Shown one piece after another: positions 37,422-46,926 of a stretch of 64,000 nucleotides of DNA. Origin of the DNA: Desulfocapsa sp. Its GTDB lineage: Bacteria; Desulfobacterota; Desulfobulbia; Desulfobulbales; Desulfocapsaceae. The notes under the pieces were generated by a model. The model was given only the letters and a program-made list of their open reading frames with translations, had not been told where the DNA came from and did no database searches. Both the position numbers and the translations under genes were made by a program. The stretch lies in contig JAESPV010000034.1 in assembly GCA_016765495.1 (NCBI GenBank), forward strand, positions 53,345 through 117,344, read 5' to 3'. Position 1 is the first letter of the stretch. Every line of letters begins with the position of its first letter.

Positions 37422-37514
37422 TTATGGTCAGGATGGATGAATGTGTGCAGGTGCGTATGCTCCTGTATTTTAAAGTGTAAGCAATAGTATATTTAAGACT
37501 TTGAGGAGAACGGC

Positions 37515-37763
37515 ATGCAGAAGCAAGCTGCTATGAATTATAGTGAAAGAAACTTTCAACCTGTTGTTGAAAGATGTGAAGGCTGTGAACGAATTGTTGA
37601 AGAAGCTGATACTCAATTTTGTCAGGCATATCTTAAGCCTGAATCAAAATGGCGTTTGGGGATTTGTAATTTTGCAACCCATGCCAAGCCAGAGATTAAG
37701 GTGGTTACCGTTCGTATTAACCCATTGAAGGCTGCCAAGAGGGCTTCTGCACAAAAAATTTGA
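37515..37763 (+). CDS. PxxKW-family cysteine-rich protein
   Basis: This 82-residue protein has the eponymous PESKW in its centre and four cysteines (CEGCERIV, FCQAY, GICNF), which may bind a metal or cluster. Families of this kind are found chiefly in sulfate-reducing and related Desulfobacterota and have no assigned function. GAGGAG precedes the ATG. It has its own promoter candidate and a good terminator at 37787, so it seems a single-gene transcript and may be well expressed. Confidence 0.82.
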   Translation: MQKQAAMNYSERNFQPVVERCEGCERIVEEADTQFCQAYLKPESKWRLGICNFATHAKPEIKVVTVRINPLKAAKRASAQKI

Positions 37764-37786
37764 TTGTCACTTGCGTGTGTGGGTAT

Positions 37787-37820
37787 AGCGTCATCCTGTT
37801 AAAGGATGACGCTTTTTTTT
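37787..37820 (+). terminator. Rho-independent terminator after the PxxKW gene
   Basis: AGCGTCATCCT (37787-37797) pairs with AGGATGACGCT around a GTTAA loop, a perfect 11-bp stem, and eight T follow. It is 24 bp beyond the stop codon. Confidence 0.9.
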
Positions 37821-37972
37821 GTCAAGTTTGGGGACGGGGGATCTTAAAGGGATATTTATTGTAAAGTGTGTGGGTATTTATTTGCCGTATTTTTATATGG
37901 TGTTATGTCGGAAAGTAAAAAAGATGTGGGGTGTCAGTTACTGATCCCCGAATACCTTCTGCCTGCAGGGCG

Positions 37973-38671
37973 TCATGTTCTTTCAGGTCTTTTTCCAAAG
38001 ATTGCAGTGCCTATACGAATAATGGTGGCACCTTCTTGAATGGCGATCTTGTAATCATGTGACATTCCCATGGATAGCTCGACACAGTCATTGTTTGCAA
38101 ATAGATTCTGTTTTGCCAGATCAACACTGAGGATGCGTAGATTCCTGAAATGGATTCTAGCCATGTTGCTGTCTCTTGTGAGGGGAGGGATTGTCATCAA
38201 TCCAAGTGGCCGTAGTTGCTTAAGTGACTTGATTTGTTCCAATAATTCTGCTGTTTTTTCTGGTGAGACTCCCGATTTGTTCGGGTCTTGACCAATGTTC
38301 ACTTGAATGAGAATGTCCAGTTGTTTGTCAAGTTTCTCAAGGTGAGTATTAAGTGATCTTGCCAGCTTATATCTATCCACGGTTTCAATCATACTGAAAA
38401 GTTCGGATGCCTGTTTTGCTTTGTTGCTCTGAATGTGGCCGATAAAGTGGAATGCTGCATTCTTATGTGCAGTCTTGATTTTCTCAGACGCCTCCTGGAT
38501 ATAATTTTCCCCAAAAAGAAATTGCCCAGCCCGTGTAGCCTCATTGATGGAGTCCATGGAGTGGCGCTTGGAAACTGCAATGAGTTTTATTGAGGCAGGA
38601 TCTCTATCGTATTCTTTTGCTGTTTCAGCGATGCCATTTTCAATTGTGTGGAGATTCTCTGCAATAGTCAT
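37973..38671 (-). CDS. yggS: YggS-family pyridoxal phosphate homeostasis protein
   Basis: This 232-residue single-domain PLP-binding protein (PLPBP/PROSC family) keeps the PLP supply in balance and has no known catalytic activity. The PLP lysine is in KLIAVSKRHSMDSI (about 36); FLFGENYIQEASEK, FHFIGHIQSNKAKQ and LSMGMSHDYKIAIQEGATIIRIGTAIFG are all family markers. It lies 5 bp after tatD and probably shares its transcript. The ribosome site is poor, so translation may depend on tatD. Confidence 0.95.
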   Translation of the reverse strand: MTIAENLHTIENGIAETAKEYDRDPASIKLIAVSKRHSMDSINEATRAGQFLFGENYIQEASEKIKTAHKNAAFHFIGHIQSNKAKQASELFSMIETVDRYKLARSLNTHLEKLDKQLDILIQVNIGQDPNKSGVSPEKTAELLEQIKSLKQLRPLGLMTIPPLTRDSNMARIHFRNLRILSVDLAKQNLFANNDCVELSMGMSHDYKIAIQEGATIIRIGTAIFGKRPERT

Positions 38672-38676
38672 GGAAA

Positions 38677-39510
38677 TTAGTTTGTAACAGTGAAGTTAAA
38701 GAGTCTCATGACATTTTTACTTGTTTGTTCCGCCACCTCCTCGATACTGATTTCTTTTAGCTTGGCCACTTTTTCTGCTGTGTAGGGAAGGTAAGAGGGT
38801 TCGTTACGTTTCCCTCGCCAAGGCGTAGGTGCTAAAAATGGACCATCTGATTCAATGATAAGGTATTCCAGTGGAATCTGCTTTACTACTTCCTGAAGCT
38901 CTTTACCATTTTTAAAAGTGACAACACCTGGAATTGAAATTAAAAATCCAAGTTCCATTATTTTGTTTGCCAGGTGGATATCACCCGAGAAACAGTGCAT
39001 CACTCCTCTATGTAGAAAAGGACCGGCCTGTTGTAATATCTTCAGCGTATCCGCATGGGCATCTCTGTCGTGAATGATAACCGGCAGCTCAAGTTCTTTT
39101 GCGAGAGCTAATTGTGTACAGAATTCTGTTCTTTGCACAGCAGGGTCTGCATACTGTTTTGCGTAATCAAGACCAATTTCTCCGTAGCCGACGATGTACT
39201 CACGATTGTGTGAAACAAGGTCTCTCAATCTGTCGTAAGTCCCTGCATCGATTTTTTCCACATCGTGGGGGTGGATTCCAACAGTGGCTCTGACCATGGC
39301 GTATTCTTCTGCCAACCTAACTGCAGCTACCGAGCTTTTTTCATCAATTCCAATACTGATCACAGAGTGTACACCCTGTCTTTTTGACCGTGCAAGGAGT
39401 AAGTCAAGGTCATCCTTGTAATTGGACATGTCAAGATGACAATGGCTGTCTATGAGGAAAGAGCCTGGTTGTAAAACAGGTATGGGAGGTTTTTCTTTTT
39501 TCTTTTGCAT
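38677..39510 (-). CDS. tatD: TatD-family metal-dependent hydrolase
   Basis: This 277-residue TIM-barrel nuclease/hydrolase shows the metal motif IDSHCHLD near residue 22, GYGEIGLDYAKQYADP, PVIIHDRDAH, GVMHCFSGD and ESDGPFLAPTPWRGKRNEPSYL. TatD proteins act as 3'-5' exonucleases or D-aminoacyl-tRNA deacylase-like enzymes. A GTG lies immediately upstream in frame; the ATG at 39510 is better placed from AGG. It precedes yggS. Confidence 0.94.
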   Translation of the reverse strand: MQKKKEKPPIPVLQPGSFLIDSHCHLDMSNYKDDLDLLLARSKRQGVHSVISIGIDEKSSVAAVRLAEEYAMVRATVGIHPHDVEKIDAGTYDRLRDLVSHNREYIVGYGEIGLDYAKQYADPAVQRTEFCTQLALAKELELPVIIHDRDAHADTLKILQQAGPFLHRGVMHCFSGDIHLANKIMELGFLISIPGVVTFKNGKELQEVVKQIPLEYLIIESDGPFLAPTPWRGKRNEPSYLPYTAEKVAKLKEISIEEVAEQTSKNVMRLFNFTVTN

Positions 39511-40119
39511 CACGGCCTGTTTTTAGCAGATTAGACATATCCTTGCAATGATGAAAAACATATAAAAATATTTAGTCTTTAATATCAGTATACTATGAAA
39601 TATATAAAAAATGTGCCTGGAACGTATTATTTCTGAACGAATTGTCCCTATGCAAGTTGTCAGTTGTAATACTGTTCATAACAGAAGCAGTTGATCGTTC
39701 CTTACTGGTAATGGGTGGTTTTGCTGTTTATGGACATGAAAAAACGGCGGAAAGTAAACAGCAAGGTGCGTTAAGGCAAAGTGTTAGCGTCGCTTTTTGT
39801 TGGATTGAGTTAATGCTTCTTATATCAGCATGATTCTTTTAGGAAAAAGAAAAAACAGCTTCATATCAATAAAAATCTATCGTATACTATTAATTGGTAT
39901 GGGCTGTCTGCTATGTGTTTTACTTGTCGAAGGAACATGCTTGAAGGCATATTTTCAGGAAGTATTGAGAAGAGTAACATGGTCGGCTGTTTTTTTATGG
40001 TCTGTGAAATGTTTAACAAACTCTGAGTTATTTAACACATTATTTTGAGTTGTTAAGTGGTGATACGGTCAAGAAGGGCCGATTATTTTGGCTCGTAATT
40101 AAGGAAAGAGGTATTTGGC
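39511..40119. other. Intergenic region without a supported gene
   Basis: About 600 bp lie between the divergent tatD and roadblock genes. Two short frames (39642-39833 and 39830-40048) lack ribosome sites and family resemblance. The region is AT-rich and should contain the promoters for both directions, but I see no convincing hexamers or repeats. Confidence 0.5.
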
Positions 40120-40524
40120 ATGAATTATGGGATAGTCAGTCAAGAGCAGCTGGAGCAAATCGACACGATTTTGTCCAGCAAACTCATCAAACTTGGTGTT
40201 GACTGCGTTATTATTATTGATATGGCCGGAAATATCATAACTGTCCAAGATAATAGTGAAAGTAAGTATGATGTGTATTCATTTGCAGCACTCGCCGCAG
40301 GTAATTTTGCCACAGTAGATGCCATGGCCAAACTCGTTGGAGAAGCTGAATTTTCATTACTTTTCCATAAGGGGCAGGACTCTAACATTCATTTTAGCAA
40401 GATAGATGATGAACTACTTTTGATTTCCATGTTTGGAAAGGACATCTCGCTTGGGTTTTTGAGGTTGAACGTAGTGGAGGCAATTGAGCAGATTCGCAAA
40501 GTCTGGGGAGGAAATAAAGACTGA
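40120..40524 (+). CDS. Roadblock/LC7-domain protein (MglB-like)
   Basis: This 134-residue protein is a single roadblock/LC7 domain. The hallmarks are DCVIIIDMAGNIIT, the helix AALAAGNFATVDAMAKLVGE and the strand LLFHKGQDSNIHFSKIDDELLLISMF. In bacteria such proteins (for example MglB of Myxococcus) bind and regulate a small Ras-like GTPase as GAP or GEF. Here an MglA-like GTPase follows after 221 bp on the same strand, supporting that pairing. AGAGG precedes the ATG. Confidence 0.9.
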   Translation: MNYGIVSQEQLEQIDTILSSKLIKLGVDCVIIIDMAGNIITVQDNSESKYDVYSFAALAAGNFATVDAMAKLVGEAEFSLLFHKGQDSNIHFSKIDDELLLISMFGKDISLGFLRLNVVEAIEQIRKVWGGNKD

Positions 40525-40745
40525 TTATTTGTAACTGTTTAGCTTCAGTTCAGCTTTGGTTGTTTAGACCTGTCATGGCATAGTTGTTACGTTAACCCCT
40601 AAGCAATCAAATCTGCAACACCGCTAAAAGGTTATGTTGAATAAGCTTTATATCCATTCTGAGGATGTGCCTGAAGAGTTGTGAGAATGTGTATTCAAAG
40701 CCAGAGTTTCTAGAAACCAGAAACTCTGCTACCGGGGGGAATCCG

Positions 40746-41351
40746 TTGAGTTTTATCAATTTAAAAGAAAAAGTAGTCCAAGTTAAAATTGTTTATTATG
40801 GACCGGGGCGTTGCGGGAAAACGACTAATTTGGAATATGTAAATCGGAAATTCCGCAATCAGATTCAATCGGAAATGGTAAGTTTAAAAACCCATGGTGA
40901 TAGAACGTTGTTTTTTGATTTTCTGCCTTTTGATATGGGCCAAATTAAGGGGTATGATATAAAAATTCAGCTATATACCGTTCCTGGGCAGGTAAAATAC
41001 AATGCTACCAGAAAACTGGTTTTAAAAGGTGTCGACGGTGTTGTTTTTGTCGCTGATGCAATGGCGAAGCAGAGGGAAAAAAACATCCGTTCCCTAAATC
41101 AACTCCATGAAAACCTTCTGGCCTACAAAGAATCGATTTTTAAACTTCCACTGGTCATTCAATATAACAAAGTTGACTTGAAGGATCATGGTGTACCTAT
41201 TTTACCGACAGCTGTATTGCGCAAAGATTTGAATAGTAGACTAAAAGTTCCTGATTTTGAAGCAAGTGCCATTACAGGATATAATGTAGCCGCAACCTTG
41301 AAAAAGATTATCTCATCAACGGTTGTATCTATTCAGAAAAAATTACTCTAG
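40746..41351 (+). CDS. MglA-like small Ras-family GTPase
   Basis: This 201-residue GTPase begins LSFINLKEKVVQVKIVYYGPG, as MglA proteins do. It has P-loop GPGRCGKTTN, the switch II equivalent YTVPGQVKYNATRKLVLKGVDG and the guanine motif NKVD. MglA GTPases set cell polarity or motility direction in Myxococcus, but homologues are widespread without assigned roles. I take TTG 40746 as start, since GGGGGGA lies 6 bases upstream and the product then has the normal size. The large acidic protein gene starts 10 bp after its stop. Confidence 0.9.
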   Translation: MSFINLKEKVVQVKIVYYGPGRCGKTTNLEYVNRKFRNQIQSEMVSLKTHGDRTLFFDFLPFDMGQIKGYDIKIQLYTVPGQVKYNATRKLVLKGVDGVVFVADAMAKQREKNIRSLNQLHENLLAYKESIFKLPLVIQYNKVDLKDHGVPILPTAVLRKDLNSRLKVPDFEASAITGYNVAATLKKIISSTVVSIQKKLL

Positions 41352-41361
41352 GGAAAGAACG

Positions 41362-43950
41362 GTGATACAACAGAGCGGAAATCAATTTGAAGATGATCTG
41401 ACCATTGCTTTTGAAGACGATGACTCTTTTTCGACGGAGTCTATTGACCTGTTTGAATTTGCCGGTGGTGAAGATTCTCCCATCGCCAGATTAAAAACAA
41501 TCATTCTCTCCATAGATTGGGAAATTAACGATGACATTCTTCAGCAACTTGACGATGAGCTGGTGGATCTTAGCGATATATGGGCAACTGATAAAATCAA
41601 ACTGGTTTTTATTCAGGGACTGAGAAAAATAGGAAAGTATATATATAGGGAAAAAGCAAACGCCCATCCTAATGCCATTCAATTACTCATTACTTTTTAC
41701 CATAATCTGGAGAAGATTGTTTCCGCTGCTGATGTGATGAGTGAGGACGAAAAAAAAGAAATTCTTCTTGAGAATGTTAAAAAGTTTGATCAGCTAAAGT
41801 CTCAGATTGGAAAGCATTCCGCCGACTCAAATGCTGGTGGAGCTGCGGCACCAGCATTTTCAAGTGAACCTCAAAACGAGTCTGATGATGTAGCGGAGTT
41901 AGAAACACTCAAGGCCCTGATCCTAGGGCTCGATTGGGAAATTAATGGTCGGGAACTTGAACAACTCGGTGAAGAGGTTGGTCGCCTTGAAGGAGCTTTC
42001 AGAAAGAGTAAGGCAAAGCTAATTCTCTTACAGGGCATAGGAGCACTCTGCTCCTATATCAATAAAATGAGGAGTAAGTCCAACAGTAAGGCTTTCACTC
42101 TTCTCCATTCGTTTTATGAAGTCCTTGAAAAAATGCCATCAGGAGATCTTCCCCTGGGTGAAAACAAAGAGCTGCTTCTTGCAGAGGTTGCAAAGTTTAA
42201 ATCTTTTAAAACCGAGATTGCAGCAGATGAACTGAACACAGAATCTGTGGAGACTGAAGAAACAGTTGTCGAAGCAAGGCCTGATGTTGTTACAGAGGTA
42301 AGTAACGAAGTACTGCCTGTTCAGGATGATGATGCAAGTGAAGTAGAGGCAGATATTGAATCCCGTTTGTTTTCTGTTTTTGGTGATGTTGAAGATGACG
42401 TGGATCATACAAAAACAGATAAGAGTATTGTTCTTGAAGGGGTGAATGTGGAAACTGAGGCAGATGATGACTCTGATGAAGAAGTTCTGCCATTTGCTGA
42501 TGGTGTCGTTGCCCCTGCACTTTCTGGAGTGAATGAAGAAAGCAGTTTTAGTGTTGAAAAATTAGCAAGTGATCTTGCAAAATCCATCGTTCCTGAAGGT
42601 CAGGATGTTGACAACAATATTGTTGATAGTGTCGTTCCCGGAGTCGATGTTGAAACTGAGGCAGATGATGATTCAGATCAGGAAGCACTTCCGTTTATTG
42701 ATGGTGATGTTGCTCCTGCATTAATGGACAGTGGTGATGAAGGTGGGTTTGATGAAGCAACTCTTACTGCTGAAATCGACAAGTCAGAATCTGAAGATCT
42801 GGATAACAGGTTGGATTCTCTTTTTGATGACGATGTACAGGATTTATCGCAAGAGCCAGACAGCGTTCAGGAGGAGGGTACTGTTGTCGAAGAAGCTGTG
42901 CAACCCATAGCTGCCTTGAGTGATGTTGATGCTGGGGAATCTGAAGATCTGGATAACAGGTTGGATTCTCTTTTTGATGACGATGTACAGGATTTATCTC
43001 AAGAGCCGGACAGCGTTCAGGAGGAGGGTACTGTTGTCGAAGAAGCTGTGCAACCCATAGCTGCTTTGAGTGATATTGCTGGTGAAGAAAAGTCAGATTT
43101 TTCTGATGGTATTTTTACTTCCGTATCGGGTGAGGATGAAGACATTTTAACTGCAATTGATTCTATCGAGGCGACTCTGGAAGAAAAAGATGACGACGAA
43201 ATATCCAATAAGAAAGCAGAATCAAGTCTTTCCTTCCTGGATGATGATTGTCTGTCTTCTGCTTCCCTGGAGACTGAAAAAATATTTGAAGCTGAACCAG
43301 ATTCAGGTGAGGCAATGTCTGCTTTTTTCAATGATTCAGCACCTGCTCCCGCATTGAGTGAGAGTGCTGATTGCTCATTTGAAGAAAGTCTTGAAACGCC
43401 GCCACAGGAAGGAATTGAAGCAGCAGAAGTTGTCTTTGAAGTGGCGGAGGATGATGCTGAAGTTGATCTTCTTCCTGGTGAGGAGTACGTAGACAATGAA
43501 GATGAGGCTGTAGAACGCTTTGTTGTCGATCAAATTCATCCTGATTTTGTTACTGGTACAATAGGTGAGTCAGTTTTTGTGGATTATGCATCCTTGGGAG
43601 CTTCTATCCAACTAATGCAGGGAGATGTAAACGATACAAATCTTCAAGCTTTATTTGCGGAGATAAACAGAACAAGATCTCAGAGTGCGTCAAGCATTAT
43701 TGGAAAAATATTTTTACAATTACTGTCCACAGCCGGCCAGCATATTGAAAGAAATATGGATACCTCTGATTCTACTAGCCTACCATTGATGGATGACATC
43801 TTTTCCGGTCTTTTAATGAGTGCATCACCAGATGTTCCTTCTGAACAGGTTCAATTGCACCTGTTAAATTGTACCAGTCAGGTCCTTCTCCTTCAGCAAA
43901 AAGATATTGTAACTGAGAGCGGGAAAATTGCAACGGATGAAACCGTTTGA
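41362..43950 (+). CDS. Unrecognised large acidic repeat protein linked to the MglA-like GTPase
   Basis: This 862-residue, strongly acidic protein has no signal peptide or membrane helix. Two similar helical modules of about 85 residues lie at roughly 38-125 and 178-265; each has a DWEIN motif (IILSIDWEIND, LILGLDWEING), then KLxxxQG and F(Y)xxLEK. A long low-complexity acidic region follows, containing a 50-residue unit duplicated in tandem (about 476-525 and 526-575) and a looser repeat with VETEADDDSD. The C-terminus (about 740-862) is helical again. Start is GTG 41362 with AGGGA before it. It starts 10 bp after the GTPase gene, so it is probably an effector or scaffold for it (inference). 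Confidence 0.8.
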   Translation: MIQQSGNQFEDDLTIAFEDDDSFSTESIDLFEFAGGEDSPIARLKTIILSIDWEINDDILQQLDDELVDLSDIWATDKIKLVFIQGLRKIGKYIYREKANAHPNAIQLLITFYHNLEKIVSAADVMSEDEKKEILLENVKKFDQLKSQIGKHSADSNAGGAAAPAFSSEPQNESDDVAELETLKALILGLDWEINGRELEQLGEEVGRLEGAFRKSKAKLILLQGIGALCSYINKMRSKSNSKAFTLLHSFYEVLEKMPSGDLPLGENKELLLAEVAKFKSFKTEIAADELNTESVETEETVVEARPDVVTEVSNEVLPVQDDDASEVEADIESRLFSVFGDVEDDVDHTKTDKSIVLEGVNVETEADDDSDEEVLPFADGVVAPALSGVNEESSFSVEKLASDLAKSIVPEGQDVDNNIVDSVVPGVDVETEADDDSDQEALPFIDGDVAPALMDSGDEGGFDEATLTAEIDKSESEDLDNRLDSLFDDDVQDLSQEPDSVQEEGTVVEEAVQPIAALSDVDAGESEDLDNRLDSLFDDDVQDLSQEPDSVQEEGTVVEEAVQPIAALSDIAGEEKSDFSDGIFTSVSGEDEDILTAIDSIEATLEEKDDDEISNKKAESSLSFLDDDCLSSASLETEKIFEAEPDSGEAMSAFFNDSAPAPALSESADCSFEESLETPPQEGIEAAEVVFEVAEDDAEVDLLPGEEYVDNEDEAVERFVVDQIHPDFVTGTIGESVFVDYASLGASIQLMQGDVNDTNLQALFAEINRTRSQSASSIIGKIFLQLLSTAGQHIERNMDTSDSTSLPLMDDIFSGLLMSASPDVPSEQVQLHLLNCTSQVLLLQQKDIVTESGKIATDETV
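42787..43086 (+). repeat. Two near-identical 150-bp tandem repeats within the acidic protein gene
   Basis: The first unit starts at 42787 and the second at 42937, both with GAATCTGAAGATCTGGATAA. Over about 140 bp they differ at only a handful of bases, so duplication is recent. The period is a whole number of codons (50), which keeps the frame. Confidence 0.9.
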
Positions 43951-44098
43951 AATGATCCTGAGGGAAATGATTTTGGAATAGTGGGAAAGAGCATTGGGCG
44001 TAGATAAACAGTAATGATAAAATTCTTTTTTTGGGGGGAATCACGAAAACCGGAAGAGGAATACTCAAGTGTGTGATTGGTAAACTACAATTTTCACC

Positions 44099-44115
44099 AG
44101 GAACGGGAACTAAAA
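44099..44115 (+). repeat. Short family-A end fragment
   Basis: AGGAACGGGAACTAAAA here is the reverse complement of the end at 50253-50269 (TTTTAGTTCCCGTTCCT). It lies at the 3' end of the response regulator gene and is only a terminal scrap. Confidence 0.4.
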
Positions 44116-44119
44116 AATA

Positions 44120-44758
44120 CTATTGAGGAAAACAATCCCGCAACAAAAGCAATAATTCATTTGATCGTCCACAGTCCAGTTTATGCATAATATTGGTTCG
44201 ATGTACGCGAACTGTTTTGGGGCTGATAAAAAGTGTTTCTCCGATCTCATCAGGAGCCATTCCCTGGCCAAGTAAATTTGCGACCTCATATTCCCGTGGT
44301 GAAAGAATGGAAAGTACTCCTTTTTCAGTATCACCACTCAATAGTTGCGCCTCCATGTTTTGTGGAAGTGATTTACTGAGGAATATCCGCCCCTGTACTG
44401 CTTCACGGACTGCTTTGAAAAGATCTCTGATCGCATCGGCCTTTAATACATAGCCTTTTGCACCTGCCTTAAATGACCGATAGATAATATCAGGACTCTG
44501 ATGCATGGAATAAATGATGATGATTGTGTTTTTAGACAGAGCCTTGATGTATGGAATGAGGTCAATGCCGCTGATTCCAGTCATGGTGATATCTAGAATT
44601 GCCACATCCGGTTTTAATTCTTTTATCAAAGGAAGGGCAGTAGCTGCAGTGTCTGATTCACCAACCACATGTATGTCAGGTTGTTTTTTTAAGACAGAGG
44701 TAACTCCGTGACGAATAACAGGATGATCATCAATTATAACTACAGAAATAGTTTCCAT
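44120..44758 (-). CDS. NarL/FixJ-type response regulator
   Basis: This 212-residue regulator has an N-terminal receiver (acid pair IIDDHP, phospho-acceptor Asp about 56 in AILDITMTGISGIDL, Lys in YVLKADA). The C-terminal LuxR-type helix-turn-helix is visible as LSPREYEVANLLGQGMAPDEIGETLFISPKTVRVHRTNIMHKL. It would activate or repress genes after phosphorylation. No histidine kinase is adjacent; the nearest gene, uvrB, is divergent. AGGGA precedes the ATG. The targets are unknown. Confidence 0.93.
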   Translation of the reverse strand: METISVVIIDDHPVIRHGVTSVLKKQPDIHVVGESDTAATALPLIKELKPDVAILDITMTGISGIDLIPYIKALSKNTIIIIYSMHQSPDIIYRSFKAGAKGYVLKADAIRDLFKAVREAVQGRIFLSKSLPQNMEAQLLSGDTEKGVLSILSPREYEVANLLGQGMAPDEIGETLFISPKTVRVHRTNIMHKLDCGRSNELLLLLRDCFPQ

Positions 44759-44904
44759 TGTTCCCTACTCCGACGTGTATTGTTTGCTAACAGAGCAATA
44801 TTACAATCTATGTAGTAATTGTACAAGACTGTTTAACTGAATGTCAAAGATTTTGTCTGTATCTTTGTTTGCCAGATTCCAGGAAATAGGGTAAGTGAAA
44901 ATAC

Positions 44905-46926
44905 ATGGATAAACCCTTCGAACTCATAGCTCCTTTTGAAGCTGCCGGAGATCAGCCGGAAGCTATTGCCACCCTTACCAGTGGGATTGAATCCGGTGCC
45001 AGAAGCCAGGTATTACTCGGTGTTACAGGCTCTGGCAAGACCTTCACGATGGCCTCTGTTATTGAAAAGGTGCAACGACCCACTCTGATAATTGCACCCA
45101 ATAAAACGCTTGCTGCTCAGCTGTTCTCTGAATTTAAAGAATTGTTTCCTCATAATGCCGTGGAATACTTCGTTTCTTATTACGATTATTATCAACCGGA
45201 AGCATATATTCCATCCTCTGATACGTATATAGAAAAAGATTCTTCAATCAATGATGCAATTGATAAAATGCGTCACTCCGCCACACGCTCCCTGTTGACC
45301 CGACGTGATGTGATAATTGTCGCTTCTGTCTCATGTATTTACGGGCTTGGTTCACCCGAAGAATACAAAAACATGCACCTTTTTCTTAAGATCGATGAAG
45401 AGTATGTACCGGAACAGGTGCAAAGGAGATTAGTTTTCATGCTTTACGAACGAAATGATGTCTCCTTTCATCGTGGGACATTCAGAGTGCGTGGTGATGT
45501 TATTGATATATTTCCGGTTCACGAAGAAGAACGGGCTGTCCGCCTGGAATTCTTTGGTGATACTGTTGAGTCCATTTCTATTATTGATCCTTTACGTGGT
45601 GTCGTACTCGAAAGCTTAGAGGAATATACGGTTTTTCCAGGCAGTCACTTTGTTACTTCCAAAGAGAGACTGCAAACAGCCATGGAAACAATTAAAATTG
45701 AACTGAAAGAGCGGCTTGAAGATTTTCACACTGAAAACAGACTTGTTGAATTGCAACGACTAGAACAGAAGACCATGTTTGATTTGGAAATGATTCAGGA
45801 ACTTGGCTATTGTAATGGCATTGAAAATTACTCAAGACATCTCACCGGAAAAAAACCAGGAGTTGCACCCCCAAATCTACTCGATTATTTTGAAGAAGAT
45901 TATCTTCTTATCATAGACGAATCTCATATCGGGGTTCCTCAGTTAAACGGAATGTACAATGGAGACAGATCCCGTAAGAAAACACTCGTTCATTATGGCT
46001 TTCGATTACCTTCAGCGCTCGATAACAGGCCCTTACGTTTTGAGGAGTTTCAGGAACGAATTAATCAGATCGTTTATGTTTCTGCAACTCCCGGTGCCTT
46101 TGAAATTGAAGAAGCGGAAGGGAGGCTTGTGGATCAGATTATCAGACCCACCGGCTTACTTGATCCAAAAATTGAGGTTCGACCAGCCTCAAATCAGGTT
46201 GATGATCTTTTAGAGGAAATCAGGCTGCGGACTGATCGACATGAAGCTGTTCTTGTCACCACCCTGACAAAACGAATGGCAGAAGATCTCACAGATTATT
46301 ATGAAAAACTAGGTGTTCAGGTTCGCTATCTCCATTCTGATATTAAAACTCTTGAGCGAATCGAACTGATCAGAGATCTGCGCAAAGGTGATTATAATGT
46401 TCTGGTAGGGATTAATCTTTTACGGGAAGGCCTGGATATTCCGGAGGTCTCTCTGGTTGCTATACTGGATGCGGATAAAGAAGGTTTCCTGCGTTCAGAA
46501 CGATCTCTTATGCAAACCTGTGGTCGGGCAGCACGAAATGCAGAAGGTCTGGTTATTCTTTATGCTGATGATATGACCGGTTCCATGGAACGAACCATTG
46601 AAGAAACAGAAAGGCGCCGAGTGATACAGAAAGCTCATAATCTGGAGCATGGGATTATCCCGCAGACCATTCGATCAACTGTGAAAGATTCCATTCAGAA
46701 ACATCTTAAGGCCAGTGGGTATCAGGTGCCTGATGGCCATGAAAACGGATTATTGGCCGCTGCGGAAGAGCTTCCTGTTTATTACAGTATAGGTGAGCTT
46801 GAAAGAGAAATTAAAAAACTGGAAATTGAGATGCAGGCTGCTGCAAAAGAACTGGCATTTGAAGTGGCAGCAGCCCTTCGCGACAGAATTAAAGCGCTTC
46901 GGAAACTGGAGATTGAAATAGGATGA
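44905..46926 (+). CDS. uvrB: Excinuclease ABC subunit B
   Basis: This 673-residue helicase-like subunit of nucleotide excision repair verifies damage after loading by UvrA. It has Walker A GVTGSGKT, the beta-hairpin region [25 protein letters not shown] box (IIDESHIG), VSATPGAFE and [18 protein letters not shown]-terminal UVR domain ends it ([32 protein letters not shown]). It overlaps the next gene by 4 bp. No SOS-box assignment could be made upstream. Confidence 0.98.
   Translation: MDKPFELIAPFEAAGDQPEAIATLTSGIESGARSQVLLGVTGSGKTFTMASVIEKVQRPTLIIAPNKTLAAQLFSEFKELFPHNAVEYFVSYYDYYQPEAYIPSSDTYIEKDSSINDAIDKMRHSATRSLLTRRDVIIVASVSCIYGLGSPEEYKNMHLFLKIDEEYVPEQVQRRLVFMLYERNDVSFHRGTFRVRGDVIDIFPVHEEERAVRLEFFGDTVESISIIDPLRGVVLESLEEYTVFPGSHFVTSKERLQTAMETIKIELKERLEDFHTENRLVELQRLEQKTMFDLEMIQELGYCNGIENYSRHLTGKKPGVAPPNLLDYFEEDYLLIIDESHIGVPQLNGMYNGDRSRKKTLVHYGFRLPSALDNRPLRFEEFQERINQIVYVSATPGAFEIEEAEGRLVDQIIRPTGLLDPKIEVRPASNQVDDLLEEIRLRTDRHEAVLVTTLTKRMAEDLTDYYEKLGVQVRYLHSDIKTLERIELIRDLRKGDYNVLVGINLLREGLDIPEVSLVAILDADKEGFLRSERSLMQTCGRAARNAEGLVILYADDMTGSMERTIEETERRRVIQKAHNLEHGIIPQTIRSTVKDSIQKHLKASGYQVPDGHENGLLAAAEELPVYYSIGELEREIKKLEIEMQAAAKELAFEVAAALRDRIKALRKLEIEIG

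Larger units (their letters stand above)
36908..37514. other. Intergenic region with a family-A element and a promoter
   Basis: No gene is seen. It holds a small hairpin TCTATAA-CATGAAA-TTATAGA near 37038, the family-A element A4 (37170-37343) and a candidate promoter for the PxxKW gene (37393-37421). The rest appears to be plain leader or spacer. Confidence 0.6.

Noticed and set aside
39642..40048. Two short plus-strand frames of 63 and 72 codons
   Set aside because: Neither has a ribosome binding site or recognisable similarity; the second has one hydrophobic stretch, but this is not enough.
41491..42587. Several minus-strand frames opposite the acidic repeat protein
   Set aside because: They mirror the low-complexity acidic coding sequence and have no start signals; the plus-strand frame is continuous and follows the GTPase gene.
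44794..44840. Possible SOS box upstream of uvrB (TACAAT-N10-ATTGTA palindrome)
   Set aside because: The palindrome does not match LexA sites I know, and LexA sites vary in this group; without a LexA sequence from the genome it cannot be called.
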